Notes: generated by a model not told the origin, from the sequence alone. A stretch of DNA of 64,000 nt from Bacteroidia bacterium (GCA_020635905.1 JACJYV010000010.1:1-64000); one strand, 5' to 3'; positions 1 through 8,418 are shown, counted from the first letter of the stretch. Numbers and translations: made by a program.

Positions 1-21
1 GTCATGCCTCCTACCCCGCCA

Positions 22-118
22 GTACCGAATCTCTTCGGTACGATATCTTAACATTGGTTGATGGTGTTGTGGTCCTGCTACCGGACCGGGTTGCCCCTGG
101 AATGGGGCCTGTCTCCGG
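22..118. other. Stem-loop pair upstream of the first gene
   Basis: A perfect 8-bp hairpin is at 22-41 (GTACCGAA, loop TCTC, TTCGGTAC). A second, nested structure is at 81-118: CCGGA (81-85) pairs with TCCGG (114-118) around an inner GCCCC/GGGGC hairpin (93-108). The block is GC-rich compared with the AT-rich gene that follows. It could be a structured 5' leader, the 3' end of an upstream transcript, or part of an element cut by the window edge. No known RNA family was recognised. Confidence 0.3.
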
Positions 119-220
119 GAGTAAAGTTGGGGAATGGAAAGAAACTTAAAAAACCAAAATTGAAGCTATTTTAACTTACAGGGATATTCGATAAATTTAG
201 TAACTGGATTATTTGCAAAC

Positions 221-1702
221 ATGAGAACCGCTGATGATAATTTGTTTAATTTGGTTAAATCGCTTAATCCAAGCGAGAAAGAAGTTGTTTTCAAACTTCT
301 TAGGCGGGATAATAAAAACGGAAAGCTACTTAAGATTTTTAAGATTATTAACTCGCAGCCCGAGCATGATGAGGAGGAAATTAAATCTTCATTTAGGGAC
401 GATCCCTTGCTGAACAATTTCTCCCATGCCAAAAAACAATTAATCAACGAGATTTTATGGGCTCTGTTAGCACAAAAAAGGAGAAAGCGAGAAGATGTAG
501 GCTTCATGATTGAGCAAGCAGAGTTTTTACTTGGGCGAAATCAGATCAATTTATCAAAGGGGCTTTTAAATAAGGCAAAAAGCTTTGCTTTGGAAAAGGA
601 GTATTTTACTGATCTTCAAACCATAAACCACCTGGAAAGAAAATTAGCCTACCACTCACTACCCCCCGAACTGCTTGAGAATAAGTTAAACGAATTAGCG
701 GAGGAGTTTACCCATTATGCCCATAATCTTGATACAGTTCAAAAATTAAATCTATTGCTGGATTCATCCTACTTGTTATTTAAGAGGTATCAAACTAAAG
801 GTGGAGGCTTCCCAAAAGAGTTACTAAATAAGGTAATAAACGATTCAAAAATTACTTCTGGGCCTTTGTGTGTAAGAGCTCGAAGAGTCCAATTAGCTCT
901 GGAGGCTTCATCCAACCATTATTTAAGAAATTATTCTATAGCTCAAACTGCCAATAGTGAACTTATCTTTCTGTACTCGGATTCTGAATTTATCAAAGAA
1001 GAATTCTTTCCAGATTATGCATCAAGACTAATGAGGAGAGTCTTTTATGAATTTCATTTTGGAAATTTGGCAAGGGCAGGATTTTTCCTGAAAGACCTTT
1101 CTATGGAGGGTGGGGACAATCAATATCATAGGTTTATTGCGCAGGACTGGTACAATTTATTAGCCTTGTCGTTTTCAAATGAAAAAAGTAGGGTTGAGCT
1201 TGGGGATTGGACAATTGCAGGTTGTGAAGAACATTATTCAAGGAACAAAGCAAGGTTTGATGAATATCGCAAACTTGAATATGAATATTGGATAGGTGTG
1301 GGGTATTTTAAACTCGGCAGGTATCAAAAATGCATTAGTTATTTCAGAAATATCATAAATGATTTGAGGCCAAGTATTGGAATCGAATTTCAATGTATGG
1401 CAAGGATATTAATTGGCCTTACCATTTTTGAAATGAACGACATCGATCTTTGGCAGGTATATGAGCGACCTTCAAAAAGGTTTCTACAAACAAGGGGTGG
1501 GTTCACGGCTTTGGAGGCAATAATCTTCAAGTTTCTCAAAAACGCAATGGATAATCAAGACAAAGGGCTCTTATCCAATGAATTGAAGAAACTAAAAGGA
1601 AGAATTATAGACTTGAAGGACCAGGAGGCAACCGATTCTTACCTCTTCAACTATTTTGATATTCTTGGCTGGGTAGAGGGAAAATTAGGTTTTGGCGAGT
1701 AG
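221..1702 (+). CDS. Helical-repeat (TPR-like) cytoplasmic protein
   Basis: A 493-residue protein with no signal peptide or membrane segment. It is predicted to be almost all alpha-helical, with charged, leucine-rich amphipathic helices and tyrosine-rich repeats such as YWIGVGYFKLGRYQKC (about residue 370), which resembles a TPR pair. The N-terminus (LFNLVKSLNPSEKEVVFKL) resembles that of a group of uncharacterised Bacteroidota proteins that begin with a 'LVKSL..SEKR' type motif; this is from memory of the group and no enzymatic role is known. The ATG at 221 fits. The gene is AT-rich compared with later genes. It runs convergently into the small exported-protein gene, with 3 bp between the stop codons. 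Function unknown; a scaffolding role is only a guess. Confidence 0.8.
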   Translation: MRTADDNLFNLVKSLNPSEKEVVFKLLRRDNKNGKLLKIFKIINSQPEHDEEEIKSSFRDDPLLNNFSHAKKQLINEILWALLAQKRRKREDVGFMIEQAEFLLGRNQINLSKGLLNKAKSFALEKEYFTDLQTINHLERKLAYHSLPPELLENKLNELAEEFTHYAHNLDTVQKLNLLLDSSYLLFKRYQTKGGGFPKELLNKVINDSKITSGPLCVRARRVQLALEASSNHYLRNYSIAQTANSELIFLYSDSEFIKEEFFPDYASRLMRRVFYEFHFGNLARAGFFLKDLSMEGGDNQYHRFIAQDWYNLLALSFSNEKSRVELGDWTIAGCEEHYSRNKARFDEYRKLEYEYWIGVGYFKLGRYQKCISYFRNIINDLRPSIGIEFQCMARILIGLTIFEMNDIDLWQVYERPSKRFLQTRGGFTALEAIIFKFLKNAMDNQDKGLLSNELKKLKGRIIDLKDQEATDSYLFNYFDILGWVEGKLGFGE

Positions 1703-1705
1703 GCC

Positions 1706-2026
1706 TCAAGCGCCGCCGTCTACTGTTACAATAACTGCCCCTCCGCCATATTCCACCCTGAAACTCATATCTCCATTAGGGTAAATGGCAATGCAGGATA
1801 CTTTGCAGTTTTTGTTGTAATATTCGTTCAGCAGTACCGGAAAAGGCGTATTCAGCGGCACCTGGGCCTCGTACAGCACCCGATACACATACGAGATCGG
1901 GATGCTGGGCGGCGGGGCCTGTACCTGGGTTGGTCCGCTCACTGAACCGGTGGTGGTTGTGGTCTGGGCGCTGAGGCCTGCACCCAGCAGGAGCAAAAAG
2001 GAAAACAGGAAAAATGTCTTTTTCAT
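1706..2026 (-). CDS. Small exported protein of unknown function
   Basis: A 106-residue protein with a clear Sec signal peptide (MKKTFFLFSFLLLLGAGLSA, cleavage likely after LSA) followed by a Thr/Pro-rich linker (QTTTTTGSVSGPTQVQAPPP) and a compact 60-residue domain with two cysteines (CKVSC). There is no lipobox, so the product is probably periplasmic or secreted. No family was recognised. The 5' end is set by the ATG at 2026, directly before the signal peptide. It is convergent with the upstream helical-repeat gene. A real gene is likely because the signal peptide is textbook, but nothing points to a role. Confidence 0.7.
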   Translation of the reverse strand: MKKTFFLFSFLLLLGAGLSAQTTTTTGSVSGPTQVQAPPPSIPISYVYRVLYEAQVPLNTPFPVLLNEYYNKNCKVSCIAIYPNGDMSFRVEYGGGAVIVTVDGGA

Positions 2027-2340
2027 GAAGGAGTGATTGCAATTTATACTCCTAAATATCGGGATTTTTGGTTGGATGGGGAAATGAATTTGTTGGGGGG
2101 GCTAAGCGAATAGGGAAGGGGCATTCAATTATTCCTTTCCGGGAAGTATATAATTATTTTGTCGGGCAAGATTTTTCCGGGCGATTGGCCGGAATTTTCT
2201 ATCTTTGATTTCTATTCATTGCATTTGGGCATTATTGAGGCAATCAGAGGCCAGGAAGATTCCGAAGCCTGGGATGCTTTACCGGCTGGTTTGAGTGATT
2301 TTTTTCTGACCATCATTTAACAACACTGAATTCTTCTATT
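2027..2340. other. Intergenic region between two divergent exported-protein genes
   Basis: The 314 bp between the divergent genes contain one exact match to the Bacteroidota -7 element, TATCTTTG at 2200-2207 on the plus strand. It has no convincing TTG at the expected distance and would give a leader of about 130 nt for the lipoprotein gene. A run of G and T near 2085-2100 is low complexity. No other gene or RNA was seen. Confidence 0.35.
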
Positions 2341-2790
2341 ATGAAAAAATCAGTTTTTACCCTCATGGCGGTACTGTTGCTGTTTGCAGCCGGTTGCCAG
2401 CAAGCCGCAGACGGCATTCAGGTGAGCGATCTCAATGATTTGAGTCCGGTGGCCAGTGAGCTTTCGGCCCGGTTTGATCAGATCTTTGTTGCTCAGCCCC
2501 TGCAAAACAAGGGCAAGTACACCTTTACCGAGGATGCGGAAACCCACCAATCTTTTGTGGAGGGCGAAGGAACCGATCAGGACGGGAATGCGGTGATATT
2601 CCGGGCAGAATGCAAAGTAAGCGAAGGGCAGGGCGGAGGCAAGGCCCTCAAACTGGTAAACATGGGCGAAAGTTGCAGCGGGCACAATTGTTCTCTGTGT
2701 GCTTTTGCCACCGGTGGAGGGTGTACCTGCCGGAAAGTAGCCTCACCAGGCGGAGAGAATGCATACTGCAATCATACGGTTACGAAATAA
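2341..2790 (+). CDS. Cysteine-rich lipoprotein
   Basis: A 149-residue protein with a type II signal peptide: MKKSVFTLMAVLLLFAAGCQ, lipobox FAAGC, lipidated Cys at residue 19. The first 90 residues of the mature part are acidic. The last 60 hold seven cysteines in the pattern C-x6-C-x2-C-x8-C-x-C-x13-C, interleaved with glycine runs (SEGQGGG, TGGGCTC). This could form a disulfide knot or a metal site. No family recognised. It is monocistronic: a strong rho-independent terminator starts about 40 bp after the stop. It is anchored to a membrane facing the periplasm or outer surface (inference from the lipobox). Confidence 0.8.
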   Translation: MKKSVFTLMAVLLLFAAGCQQAADGIQVSDLNDLSPVASELSARFDQIFVAQPLQNKGKYTFTEDAETHQSFVEGEGTDQDGNAVIFRAECKVSEGQGGGKALKLVNMGESCSGHNCSLCAFATGGGCTCRKVASPGGENAYCNHTVTK

Positions 2791-2831
2791 TGGAGCCGGG
2801 CCACGGCCTGGCGTTTTGGCGGATTTTGATG

Positions 2832-2858
2832 GCCTCCCCGGAAGGGGAGGCTTTTTTT
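2832..2858 (+). terminator. Rho-independent terminator of the lipoprotein gene
   Basis: Perfect 8-bp stem GCCTCCCC/GGGGAGGC (2832-2839 and 2844-2851), GGAA tetraloop, then seven T. Confidence 0.9.
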
Positions 2859-2943
2859 AGTTAATAGTTTTGGATTAAAAAGGGGGGATGACCATTGTAT
2901 AAAAAGTTTAGTCATATAAGTATTCAGGCAAGTTCAGAATTAA

Positions 2944-3948
2944 TTATATCAATAAGTTTTGTTTAATACCTTGCCTATACAACTTATAAGATTCAATTGC
3001 TTTGTCTGCCTTCTCACCAATTTCTCTACGATTATTAAATATCATATTATCGAACTCTTCCTCTGACATTTTCATCCCTGTCTCTTCGTATTTCCTAAGC
3101 CGCATTTGATCAATCTCAATGATATTACCAGTATCTTTATTTGGTCGGGTAAAGTTAAAACTGAATAAATTCGCTGCACAGGTATGAACAAAATCATTGA
3201 GTGACTCTATTAGCCCCTTGCTCAAGGTACTGATTTTAGAAATGAGAAATTGATTTTCGTCTTTTTCCAAAAAGCTTAAATAATTCCTCAGACGGTCCAT
3301 TCCCACTTTTTCGTAACGACAATTGTCCCCAACATATCCAACAAAATCAATTAATTTATCTCCTTTTATTATTCTTTCACTCTCTTCGAATTTTGCCTGA
3401 TCATGCTTCTTCCAATCATTTTGGTTGAACTCCTGAATGATTGAATCATAGTTAATAATAATGGAATTAATTGCTTTTTTAAGAACATCAATCAATTCTT
3501 TCTTGAAATCATCTTTACTGGAATCAAAGGTAATTATCCGATGTTGCCTTAAATCAAATGGTAAATCTTCAATTTTTCCGTAAACTTTATTGAAAACGCA
3601 AAGGACTCTTGACCATCCAAGTTTACTTACAGCATAACCTAACTCTATCATTACATTAGGATTTGGCACCAGCCTTGCCCCCTCGGCTTCATTTTGACTA
3701 TTGATAATTGAAACATCGCAGACAAATATATTTGAGCAGTCAATTTTCTTGAAAATTGTTTCGTCGATACCCGGGCTTCCAGGAACACCTAGTGTATCGT
3801 GGCTAAATCTAATAGGCTCCGTGATGTTTTCCTCCTTTTGGAGGGCCTTTAATCCTTTAAAAAGGCAATCTTTAATTGCGGACCTATTAAATTTTTTATC
3901 CGTGTCCGATTGCCAGGAATAAAAAACATCAATTTTTTCTTCTATCAT
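2944..3948 (-). CDS. TIR-like nucleotide-binding protein, candidate defence effector
   Basis: A 334-residue soluble protein. The N-terminal 150 residues look like a TIR/deoxyribosyltransferase-like Rossmann domain: FYSWQSD (9-15) at the first strand, GVPGSPGIDETIFKKID (54-70), then FVCDVS (75-80), and NPNVMIELGYA (96-106), whose Glu102 is placed like the catalytic glutamate of TIR NADases and nucleoside deoxyribosyltransferases. GWSRVLCVFN (111-120) follows. The C-terminal half is helical and charged, as expected of a sensing or oligomerisation region. Several anti-phage systems use related domains to destroy NAD+; whether this protein does so is inference. The gene stands alone, is AT-rich and lies among small accessory genes, which suggests horizontal transfer. 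No partner gene (cyclase, SIR2, STING-like) is adjacent. Confidence 0.7.
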   Translation of the reverse strand: MIEEKIDVFYSWQSDTDKKFNRSAIKDCLFKGLKALQKEENITEPIRFSHDTLGVPGSPGIDETIFKKIDCSNIFVCDVSIINSQNEAEGARLVPNPNVMIELGYAVSKLGWSRVLCVFNKVYGKIEDLPFDLRQHRIITFDSSKDDFKKELIDVLKKAINSIIINYDSIIQEFNQNDWKKHDQAKFEESERIIKGDKLIDFVGYVGDNCRYEKVGMDRLRNYLSFLEKDENQFLISKISTLSKGLIESLNDFVHTCAANLFSFNFTRPNKDTGNIIEIDQMRLRKYEETGMKMSEEEFDNMIFNNRREIGEKADKAIESYKLYRQGIKQNLLI

Positions 3949-4224
3949 GGCAGTAATATTTTATATTCAAGAAATATTAACATTGCAGGTTGGTTATTTG
4001 AATTTTTGGATGAAGTTCCTTAATAGTTGATTTTTCCATTTTTTGTCATGGCCAGGTTTGCCCCCTACTTCTAACTATTATTAAATTGAGTTGGGAAGGA
4101 AGTCCCACATTTGAGTTCATTTTAAGAATGAAGAAACCTTCAATTTGTTCAACAATCGTTGTAAGTGATTTCAGGTTTTCTACAAAACTATTTCCTAAGG
4201 GGTTCAGCCAGTTCATCTACTGGC

Positions 4225-4491
4225 TTACCCCATCACCATCTCATACACCTCCCGGCTCATTTTGGCTAATACCACGCCGTATGCATAAATAAAAACGTGG
4301 TCTGGCTCGGTTTGAAGCTGGCGGTGCCATACTTCATCATAGTCCTCATGCAGCTCGAATTCATAATACTCTGGTTGAGGGTTGAAGGATCGGCCTACAT
4401 TAATCTGCAGGTTGCCATTGCTATGGGTAAGGGCTACCTTTACCTCACGGCCCTGGTCATTGATGCGGGAAAGAAGGTCTTTGATCGTCAT
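4225..4491 (-). CDS. Small cytoplasmic protein of unknown function
   Basis: An 88-residue acidic protein without signal or membrane segment, starting MTIKDLLSRINDQGREVKVA. It has a likely beta-rich core (VALTHSNGNLQINVG, YYEFELHEDYDEV). No family recognised. Reality is supported by an unusually good promoter directly upstream (TTG-N18-TAACTTTG at 4535-4563, minus strand), giving a leader of about 35-40 nt. A longer-looking frame on the opposite strand at 4086-4292 was rejected in its favour. Confidence 0.55.
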   Translation of the reverse strand: MTIKDLLSRINDQGREVKVALTHSNGNLQINVGRSFNPQPEYYEFELHEDYDEVWHRQLQTEPDHVFIYAYGVVLAKMSREVYEMVMG

Positions 4492-4534
4492 ACTATTGCT
4501 CTTTAGGTTTTGGCAGGAAGTACTTTCCTTTCGG

Positions 4535-4563
4535 CAAAGTTAATTGAAAATAGGTTAAGACAA
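4535..4563 (-). promoter_or_regulatory. Promoter of the 88-aa gene
   Basis: On the minus strand, TTG (complement of 4561-4563), an 18-bp spacer and TAACTTTG (complement of 4535-4542) match the Bacteroidota consensus TTTG-N19-TAnnTTTG well. The start codon is 43 bp downstream. Confidence 0.65.
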
Positions 4564-4755
4564 TAATTTGCCTTCAGGCAGGCTTGTCTCTTGCTACTTT
4601 TTGACTGCCTCCCGAAAATCAGGAAATTACCCTCAAACTTCCCGTAAAAAACGGCCCTACTTGTCGCAGAAAACTCACAGCTACATTAAGGGTTGCATTG
4701 GGCTACCTTTGGTATCCCCCAATCTCCAAATTCCCGGCACATTCATAATCCCAAA

Positions 4756-5436
4756 TTACATCTTTTCTCCCTCTTCCATTCCCCCAGTCCCACCTTCATC
4801 GCCCCCCACATCCCACTCCCCATACCTTTCCCGATCTTCGGCTCCCATGCACGGCAGCAACAGCGCGGCAAATAGCCCGTGGGCTTCGGCCAGGGATTCT
4901 TCGGGAGGGAGCTGAATATTGACCTGGGCGGGGAGGACATCGTCGAAGAGGGCGATCAGGCGGGCCATCTTTTGGGGTACGAGGGCGGCCATGTGCAACC
5001 GGTCGGCCGGGGCGGCCTGATTCTTCCAGTGCAGGACCAGGGCTTCGAGGGCTTCTGCTTTTTCGATCTGGTAAACATTCCAAAAGGAAGAATTTTTGGG
5101 GGCGGCCAGGAGAATCTGGATGATTTCCATCCAGAAGAAGCGGTATCGCCAGCGGATGGCCCGGTATTTTTTCATTTCCACCCAAAAATCATACAGGGAG
5201 GGAGGTTCTTTTTGCTTGAGCCAGGCGAGTTCCTCGCGGAGTTGGTCAAAGAGCTGGTCGAGCAGGGCACGCAGCAGCTTGTCCTGGGTGGGGAAATGGT
5301 AGGTGATGTTGCTCACCTGCATGCCCAGGTGGTGGGCCAGGGCACGAATCGTGACCCGGTAGTAACCCTTTTGGTTGAATTTTTCGCGGGCGCCCTCCAG
5401 AATTTTGGTTTTGGTAGATACTTTCATGGTTTTCAT
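4756..5436 (-). CDS. TetR-family transcriptional regulator
   Basis: A 226-residue protein with an N-terminal TetR DNA-binding domain at about residues 9-56: KILEGAREKFNQKGYYRVTI, then RALAHHLGMQVSNITYHFPT, where the recognition helix leads into the typical YHFP. The C-terminal ligand and dimer domain (about 60-200) is helical, rich in Trp and Leu, and of no recognised subtype. The last 20 residues are a low-complexity Gly/Glu tail. The start is at MKTMKV; the second Met is possible. A -7 element and a pair of GGATCC half-sites lie just upstream, so autorepression is likely. No adjacent efflux or metabolic gene shows its other targets. The nearest gene downstream on the same strand is the small 88-aa gene. 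Confidence 0.85.
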   Translation of the reverse strand: MKTMKVSTKTKILEGAREKFNQKGYYRVTIRALAHHLGMQVSNITYHFPTQDKLLRALLDQLFDQLREELAWLKQKEPPSLYDFWVEMKKYRAIRWRYRFFWMEIIQILLAAPKNSSFWNVYQIEKAEALEALVLHWKNQAAPADRLHMAALVPQKMARLIALFDDVLPAQVNIQLPPEESLAEAHGLFAALLLPCMGAEDRERYGEWDVGGDEGGTGGMEEGEKM

Positions 5437-5449
5437 TCAGGTCAATAGA

Positions 5450-5480
5450 GTGGATCCGGGGTGGATCCAGACCAAATATA
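5450..5480 (-). promoter_or_regulatory. TetR-gene promoter and probable operator
   Basis: On the minus strand an exact -7 element TATATTTG (complement of 5473-5480) is followed, across the expected transcription start, by two GGATCC sites 11 bp apart (5452-5457 and 5463-5468). They are direct repeats as GTGGATCC and inverted repeats as GGATCC-N5-GGATCC. The position between -7 and the start codon (5436) is classic for autorepression. That the regulator binds here is inference. Confidence 0.45.
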
Positions 5481-5818
5481 GTCAAAAAGAGGTGTTTTTT
5501 GGAACAAGTGTCCAGAAATGTTGGATGCGAAATTCGGCCATTTAAGCGGTTTCGAAAAAAAAGTGACCGTTTACCTTCCGAAAACGACCGCTTATAAAAT
5601 GGTGGCAACTTTTTATTGACAGGTGTATTTACTTGGTAACATCATTTGATGCGTCCGGAATCGCGACCCGGACAACCTCTCCGGAGGATCTTTGATGCCT
5701 GCTGCGGCAGGTCTTGTGCAACCTTTAATTTGTAAACCTATGATTACATGACCATTCAAACCTCCCACTTGCCAACGCTTTTAGTTCTGTTAATTTTTTA
5801 ATTTTAATTTAATTCATC
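5481..5818. other. Divergent intergenic region with a structured leader
   Basis: The region contains an imperfect inverted repeat AAGCGGT (5544-5550)/ACCGCTT (5587-5593) with A/T-rich extensions. It also has three consecutive GC-rich hairpins: 5653-5673 (GTCCGG/CCGGAC), 5676-5687 (CCTC/GAGG) and 5698-5711 (CCTGC/GCAGG). They end about 105 bp before the next start codon. No known riboswitch was recognised. The region probably carries the promoter and untranslated leader of the gene at 5819. Confidence 0.35.
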
Positions 5819-6331
5819 ATGAATATAATGTTCGAAGGGTATATTGACGCCACTACGCGCAATAATATCCTGAAATCCCTCAAGCTCCTGAACGCTCAGC
5901 TTCCCTTCCTGATGCAGTTGAGCAACGCGGAACGCAAAAAGATCGCCAGTATCGGCATGTCACGTACTCCGTTTGTGAAGCGGGTGAAAACCCTCTCCAA
6001 TCAGCGGGACGAGTTTTTGCCCAATTTTGCGCCGCTGGCCACGGTCAACCGCCGCTATGAGATGATGGAGTTTTTCGATGAACTGCTGACCCTGATGCGG
6101 ACCCTGCTGGAATCGATCGACGACACCGACCTGATCCTGGGGGCCTACCTCTACAAGATCGGGCGGGCCTACCACTCGATCGCCCGCAAGTCGGTGGAAA
6201 TGGGCATCCCGGGCGCGGACACCATCGTGAAAGATCTCGACCGCTTCTTCGACAGGTACGGGCGACCGATTGATCCCGATGCCCTCCCCGCAGAGGATCC
6301 GCTGGACGATGCCCCGGCCGAAGACGCCTGA
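5819..6331 (+). CDS. Small helical cytoplasmic protein
   Basis: A 170-residue protein, helical throughout and ending in an acidic Asp/Pro/Ala tail (DPDALPAEDPLDDAPAEDA). The pattern LNAQLPFLMQLSNAERKKI near the N-terminus, followed by a segment about helices and 'E(S)IDDTDLILGAYLYKIGRAYH', resembles a group of uncharacterised Bacteroidota proteins of about 160-170 aa (from memory; function unknown). No signal peptide. The start at ATG 5819 was chosen; MNIM has an alternative Met four codons in. It is a single-gene unit: structured leader upstream and a strong terminator 40 bp downstream. Codon use is GC-rich compared with the preceding accessory genes. Confidence 0.75.
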   Translation: MNIMFEGYIDATTRNNILKSLKLLNAQLPFLMQLSNAERKKIASIGMSRTPFVKRVKTLSNQRDEFLPNFAPLATVNRRYEMMEFFDELLTLMRTLLESIDDTDLILGAYLYKIGRAYHSIARKSVEMGIPGADTIVKDLDRFFDRYGRPIDPDALPAEDPLDDAPAEDA

Positions 6332-6371
6332 ACCAGCCTGCTGCATCCCGTTTTGCGGGATTCGATTGAAC

Positions 6372-6404
6372 AAGCCCGCTTCCGGAAGGAGGCGGGCTTT
6401 TTTT
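6372..6404 (+). terminator. Rho-independent terminator
   Basis: Stem AAGCCCGC (6372-6379)/GCGGGCTT (6392-6399), with the self-complementary TTCCGGAA inside the loop, followed by a T run to 6404. It closes the 5819-6331 gene. Confidence 0.9.
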
Positions 6405-6461
6405 ATTGCTGCCAATCCCACCCCCTACCATCTTCCCCCAAAAAATCCTACCTTAGGTTGC

Positions 6462-8393
6462 ATGAAGCCAGCACCCCGCCTGTCCCTTACCCTCCTTCTC
6501 ACTGTCTTCCTTGCGGCCATTTTTTTCCCCATTTCCGCCCCGGCCCAGTCCATCGACAGCCTCAAGCAGCAGATCACCGCGGGTTGGCAATCTGATCCTA
6601 CCCTGGCCATTGCCCAAAGCAAGGAAATTTCCCGGCTGGCGGTGGAGGCCCACGATCTGGAAAACCAGGCCTGGGCCCTCAATATGCAGGGCATTGTTTT
6701 TGGCGCGGTGGGCACCTTCGACAGCTCTTTCCACTATTATCAACTTTCCCTGGATTTTTGCCGGGCAAACCACATTCCTTCGGTCGAGAAGAAGACCCTC
6801 ATGAACCTGGCCATCAACTACCAGTACCAGGGCCGCTACGAGGAATCTTTGCAAAGCTACCTGGACGCCATCCGGATCTTTGAGGATTCGCACGATACCC
6901 TCGGGCTGGGTCATGCCTACTCGGGGGTGGGTGGACTGCACTGGAATCTGGGGGAGGAAAAGCAGGCCGTGGCCGATTATCTGCGCTCTATCCGCTATTA
7001 CGAAATGCTGGGAGCCGAAGGTCCGGCGGCTTCGGTGTACTCCAACCTGGGGGTGCTCTACCGCGACCTGCACCAGCCCGATTCGGCCCGACACTGGTTC
7101 CGCCGGGCGGAGGGAATTTTCCTGAAATACGACAATCGCATGGGGCTGATCTCTCTCAACGTCAACCGGGCGGGACTCTACGAGAAAACCTGGCCCGACT
7201 CGGCCCTTTACTTTTTCGGGCTGGCCCTGCAAGACTCACGTGAGATCGGCTACGGAAGGGGAGAGGCCCTGGCCAGCACCGGTCTGGCCGAACAGTACCT
7301 GCTGCGCAGGGAGTATGGCAAGGCCCTCACCCAGGGCAAGGCGGCGCTGGAGGCGGCCCGCGAGGTGGAGGACCTGGGCCTGCAAAAGCGTGACTTTCGC
7401 GTGTTGTACCGGGCTTCCGAGCAAAAAGGGGACCTGAAGGGCGCCTTCGCCTGGCTGCAACAGTACCAGCTTACTTCAGACAGCCTGCTCAACCAGGAAA
7501 AGCAAAAGGCGGTGGCCGAGATGGAGGTGAAGTTTGAGACGGAAAAGAAGGAGAAGGAAATCGCCGAGCAGGAGGTGGAACTGGCCCGCAACCAGGCCCG
7601 CATCGCCGACCAGGAACTGGCCATCAGCAAGGGGAATCAACTGATCGGGATCCTCGTTTCGCTGGCCGCAGGACTGGCCCTGGTGGGCCTGGTGATCTTT
7701 CTCTACCAGCGAAATCTGCGGCGGCGGGCCCAGGAGCAGCTATTATTGCAGCAATCTCTGGAGGAAGCCCGGCGCGAACGGGCCCTGAGCGAGGAAAAGC
7801 TGCGCATCAGCCGCGAACTCCACGACAACATCGGCTCTCAGATCACCTTTCTGATCTCATCCCTGGATAACCTGCACTATGTGGAGCAGGACGCGGATAC
7901 CCGGGAAAAGCTGGAAGATCTGTCGGGTTTTGCCCGCAATGCGATCGGCGACCTGCGGCACACCATCTGGGCCCTGCACCAGGATGTGACCCTGCGCGAC
8001 CTCATCACCAAGGCGGGCGATCTGGCCCAGAAAGTCTCCGCCGCCACTTCCCTGCAGGTCGAACTGAAGGAACAGGTGACGGTCAATCCCGAACTTGGGT
8101 CCACGGTGGCCATCAACCTGCTGCGCATCCTGCAGGAGGCCCTGCAAAATGCCGCCCGCCATGCGGCGGCAAATAAGGTACTGGTGGAGATCAGCTCCAC
8201 CGCGGAGCAATTGCAGCTGCTCGTCTCGGACGATGGTAAGGGATTTGATCCCGATAATCTGCAGGGGGAAGGCTTTGGGTTGGCGAACCTGCGCCAGCGG
8301 GCCGCCAGCCTGGGCGCTCACCTGAGGATTGATTCTGCCCCCGGGGAGGGTACGAGGGTCAGGGTGGAATATGCCTTCCCTGCGGGTGAATGA
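6462..8393 (+). CDS. TPR-containing sensor histidine kinase (HisKA_3 type)
   Basis: A 643-residue sensor kinase. An ATG at 6462 is chosen because it begins a signal peptide (MKPAPRLSLTLLLTVFLAAI, cleavage near SAPAQS); the frame is open further upstream but runs through a terminator. A periplasmic TPR array occupies about residues 30-340, followed by a coiled coil rich in Glu/Lys, one membrane helix (about 394-416, LIGILVSLAAGLALVGLVIF) and a second coiled coil. The HisKA_3 dimerisation domain has the phospho-acceptor His454 in ISRELHDNIGSQ. The HATPase_c domain has an N-box (LQEALQNAARHA, Asn563), DDGKGF (590-595) and GEGFGLANLRQRA. This is the NarX/DesK-type layout, which pairs with LuxR-type regulators, as found next door at 8743. 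The signal sensed is unknown. Confidence 0.92.
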   Translation: MKPAPRLSLTLLLTVFLAAIFFPISAPAQSIDSLKQQITAGWQSDPTLAIAQSKEISRLAVEAHDLENQAWALNMQGIVFGAVGTFDSSFHYYQLSLDFCRANHIPSVEKKTLMNLAINYQYQGRYEESLQSYLDAIRIFEDSHDTLGLGHAYSGVGGLHWNLGEEKQAVADYLRSIRYYEMLGAEGPAASVYSNLGVLYRDLHQPDSARHWFRRAEGIFLKYDNRMGLISLNVNRAGLYEKTWPDSALYFFGLALQDSREIGYGRGEALASTGLAEQYLLRREYGKALTQGKAALEAAREVEDLGLQKRDFRVLYRASEQKGDLKGAFAWLQQYQLTSDSLLNQEKQKAVAEMEVKFETEKKEKEIAEQEVELARNQARIADQELAISKGNQLIGILVSLAAGLALVGLVIFLYQRNLRRRAQEQLLLQQSLEEARRERALSEEKLRISRELHDNIGSQITFLISSLDNLHYVEQDADTREKLEDLSGFARNAIGDLRHTIWALHQDVTLRDLITKAGDLAQKVSAATSLQVELKEQVTVNPELGSTVAINLLRILQEALQNAARHAAANKVLVEISSTAEQLQLLVSDDGKGFDPDNLQGEGFGLANLRQRAASLGAHLRIDSAPGEGTRVRVEYAFPAGE

Positions 8394-8418
8394 TGGTTTT
8401 TTTAACACGGAGTGATTG

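Noticed and set aside
4086..4292. 68-codon plus-strand frame overlapping the 88-aa gene
   Set aside because: No promoter and a poor start; the minus-strand gene has a strong promoter and better composition.
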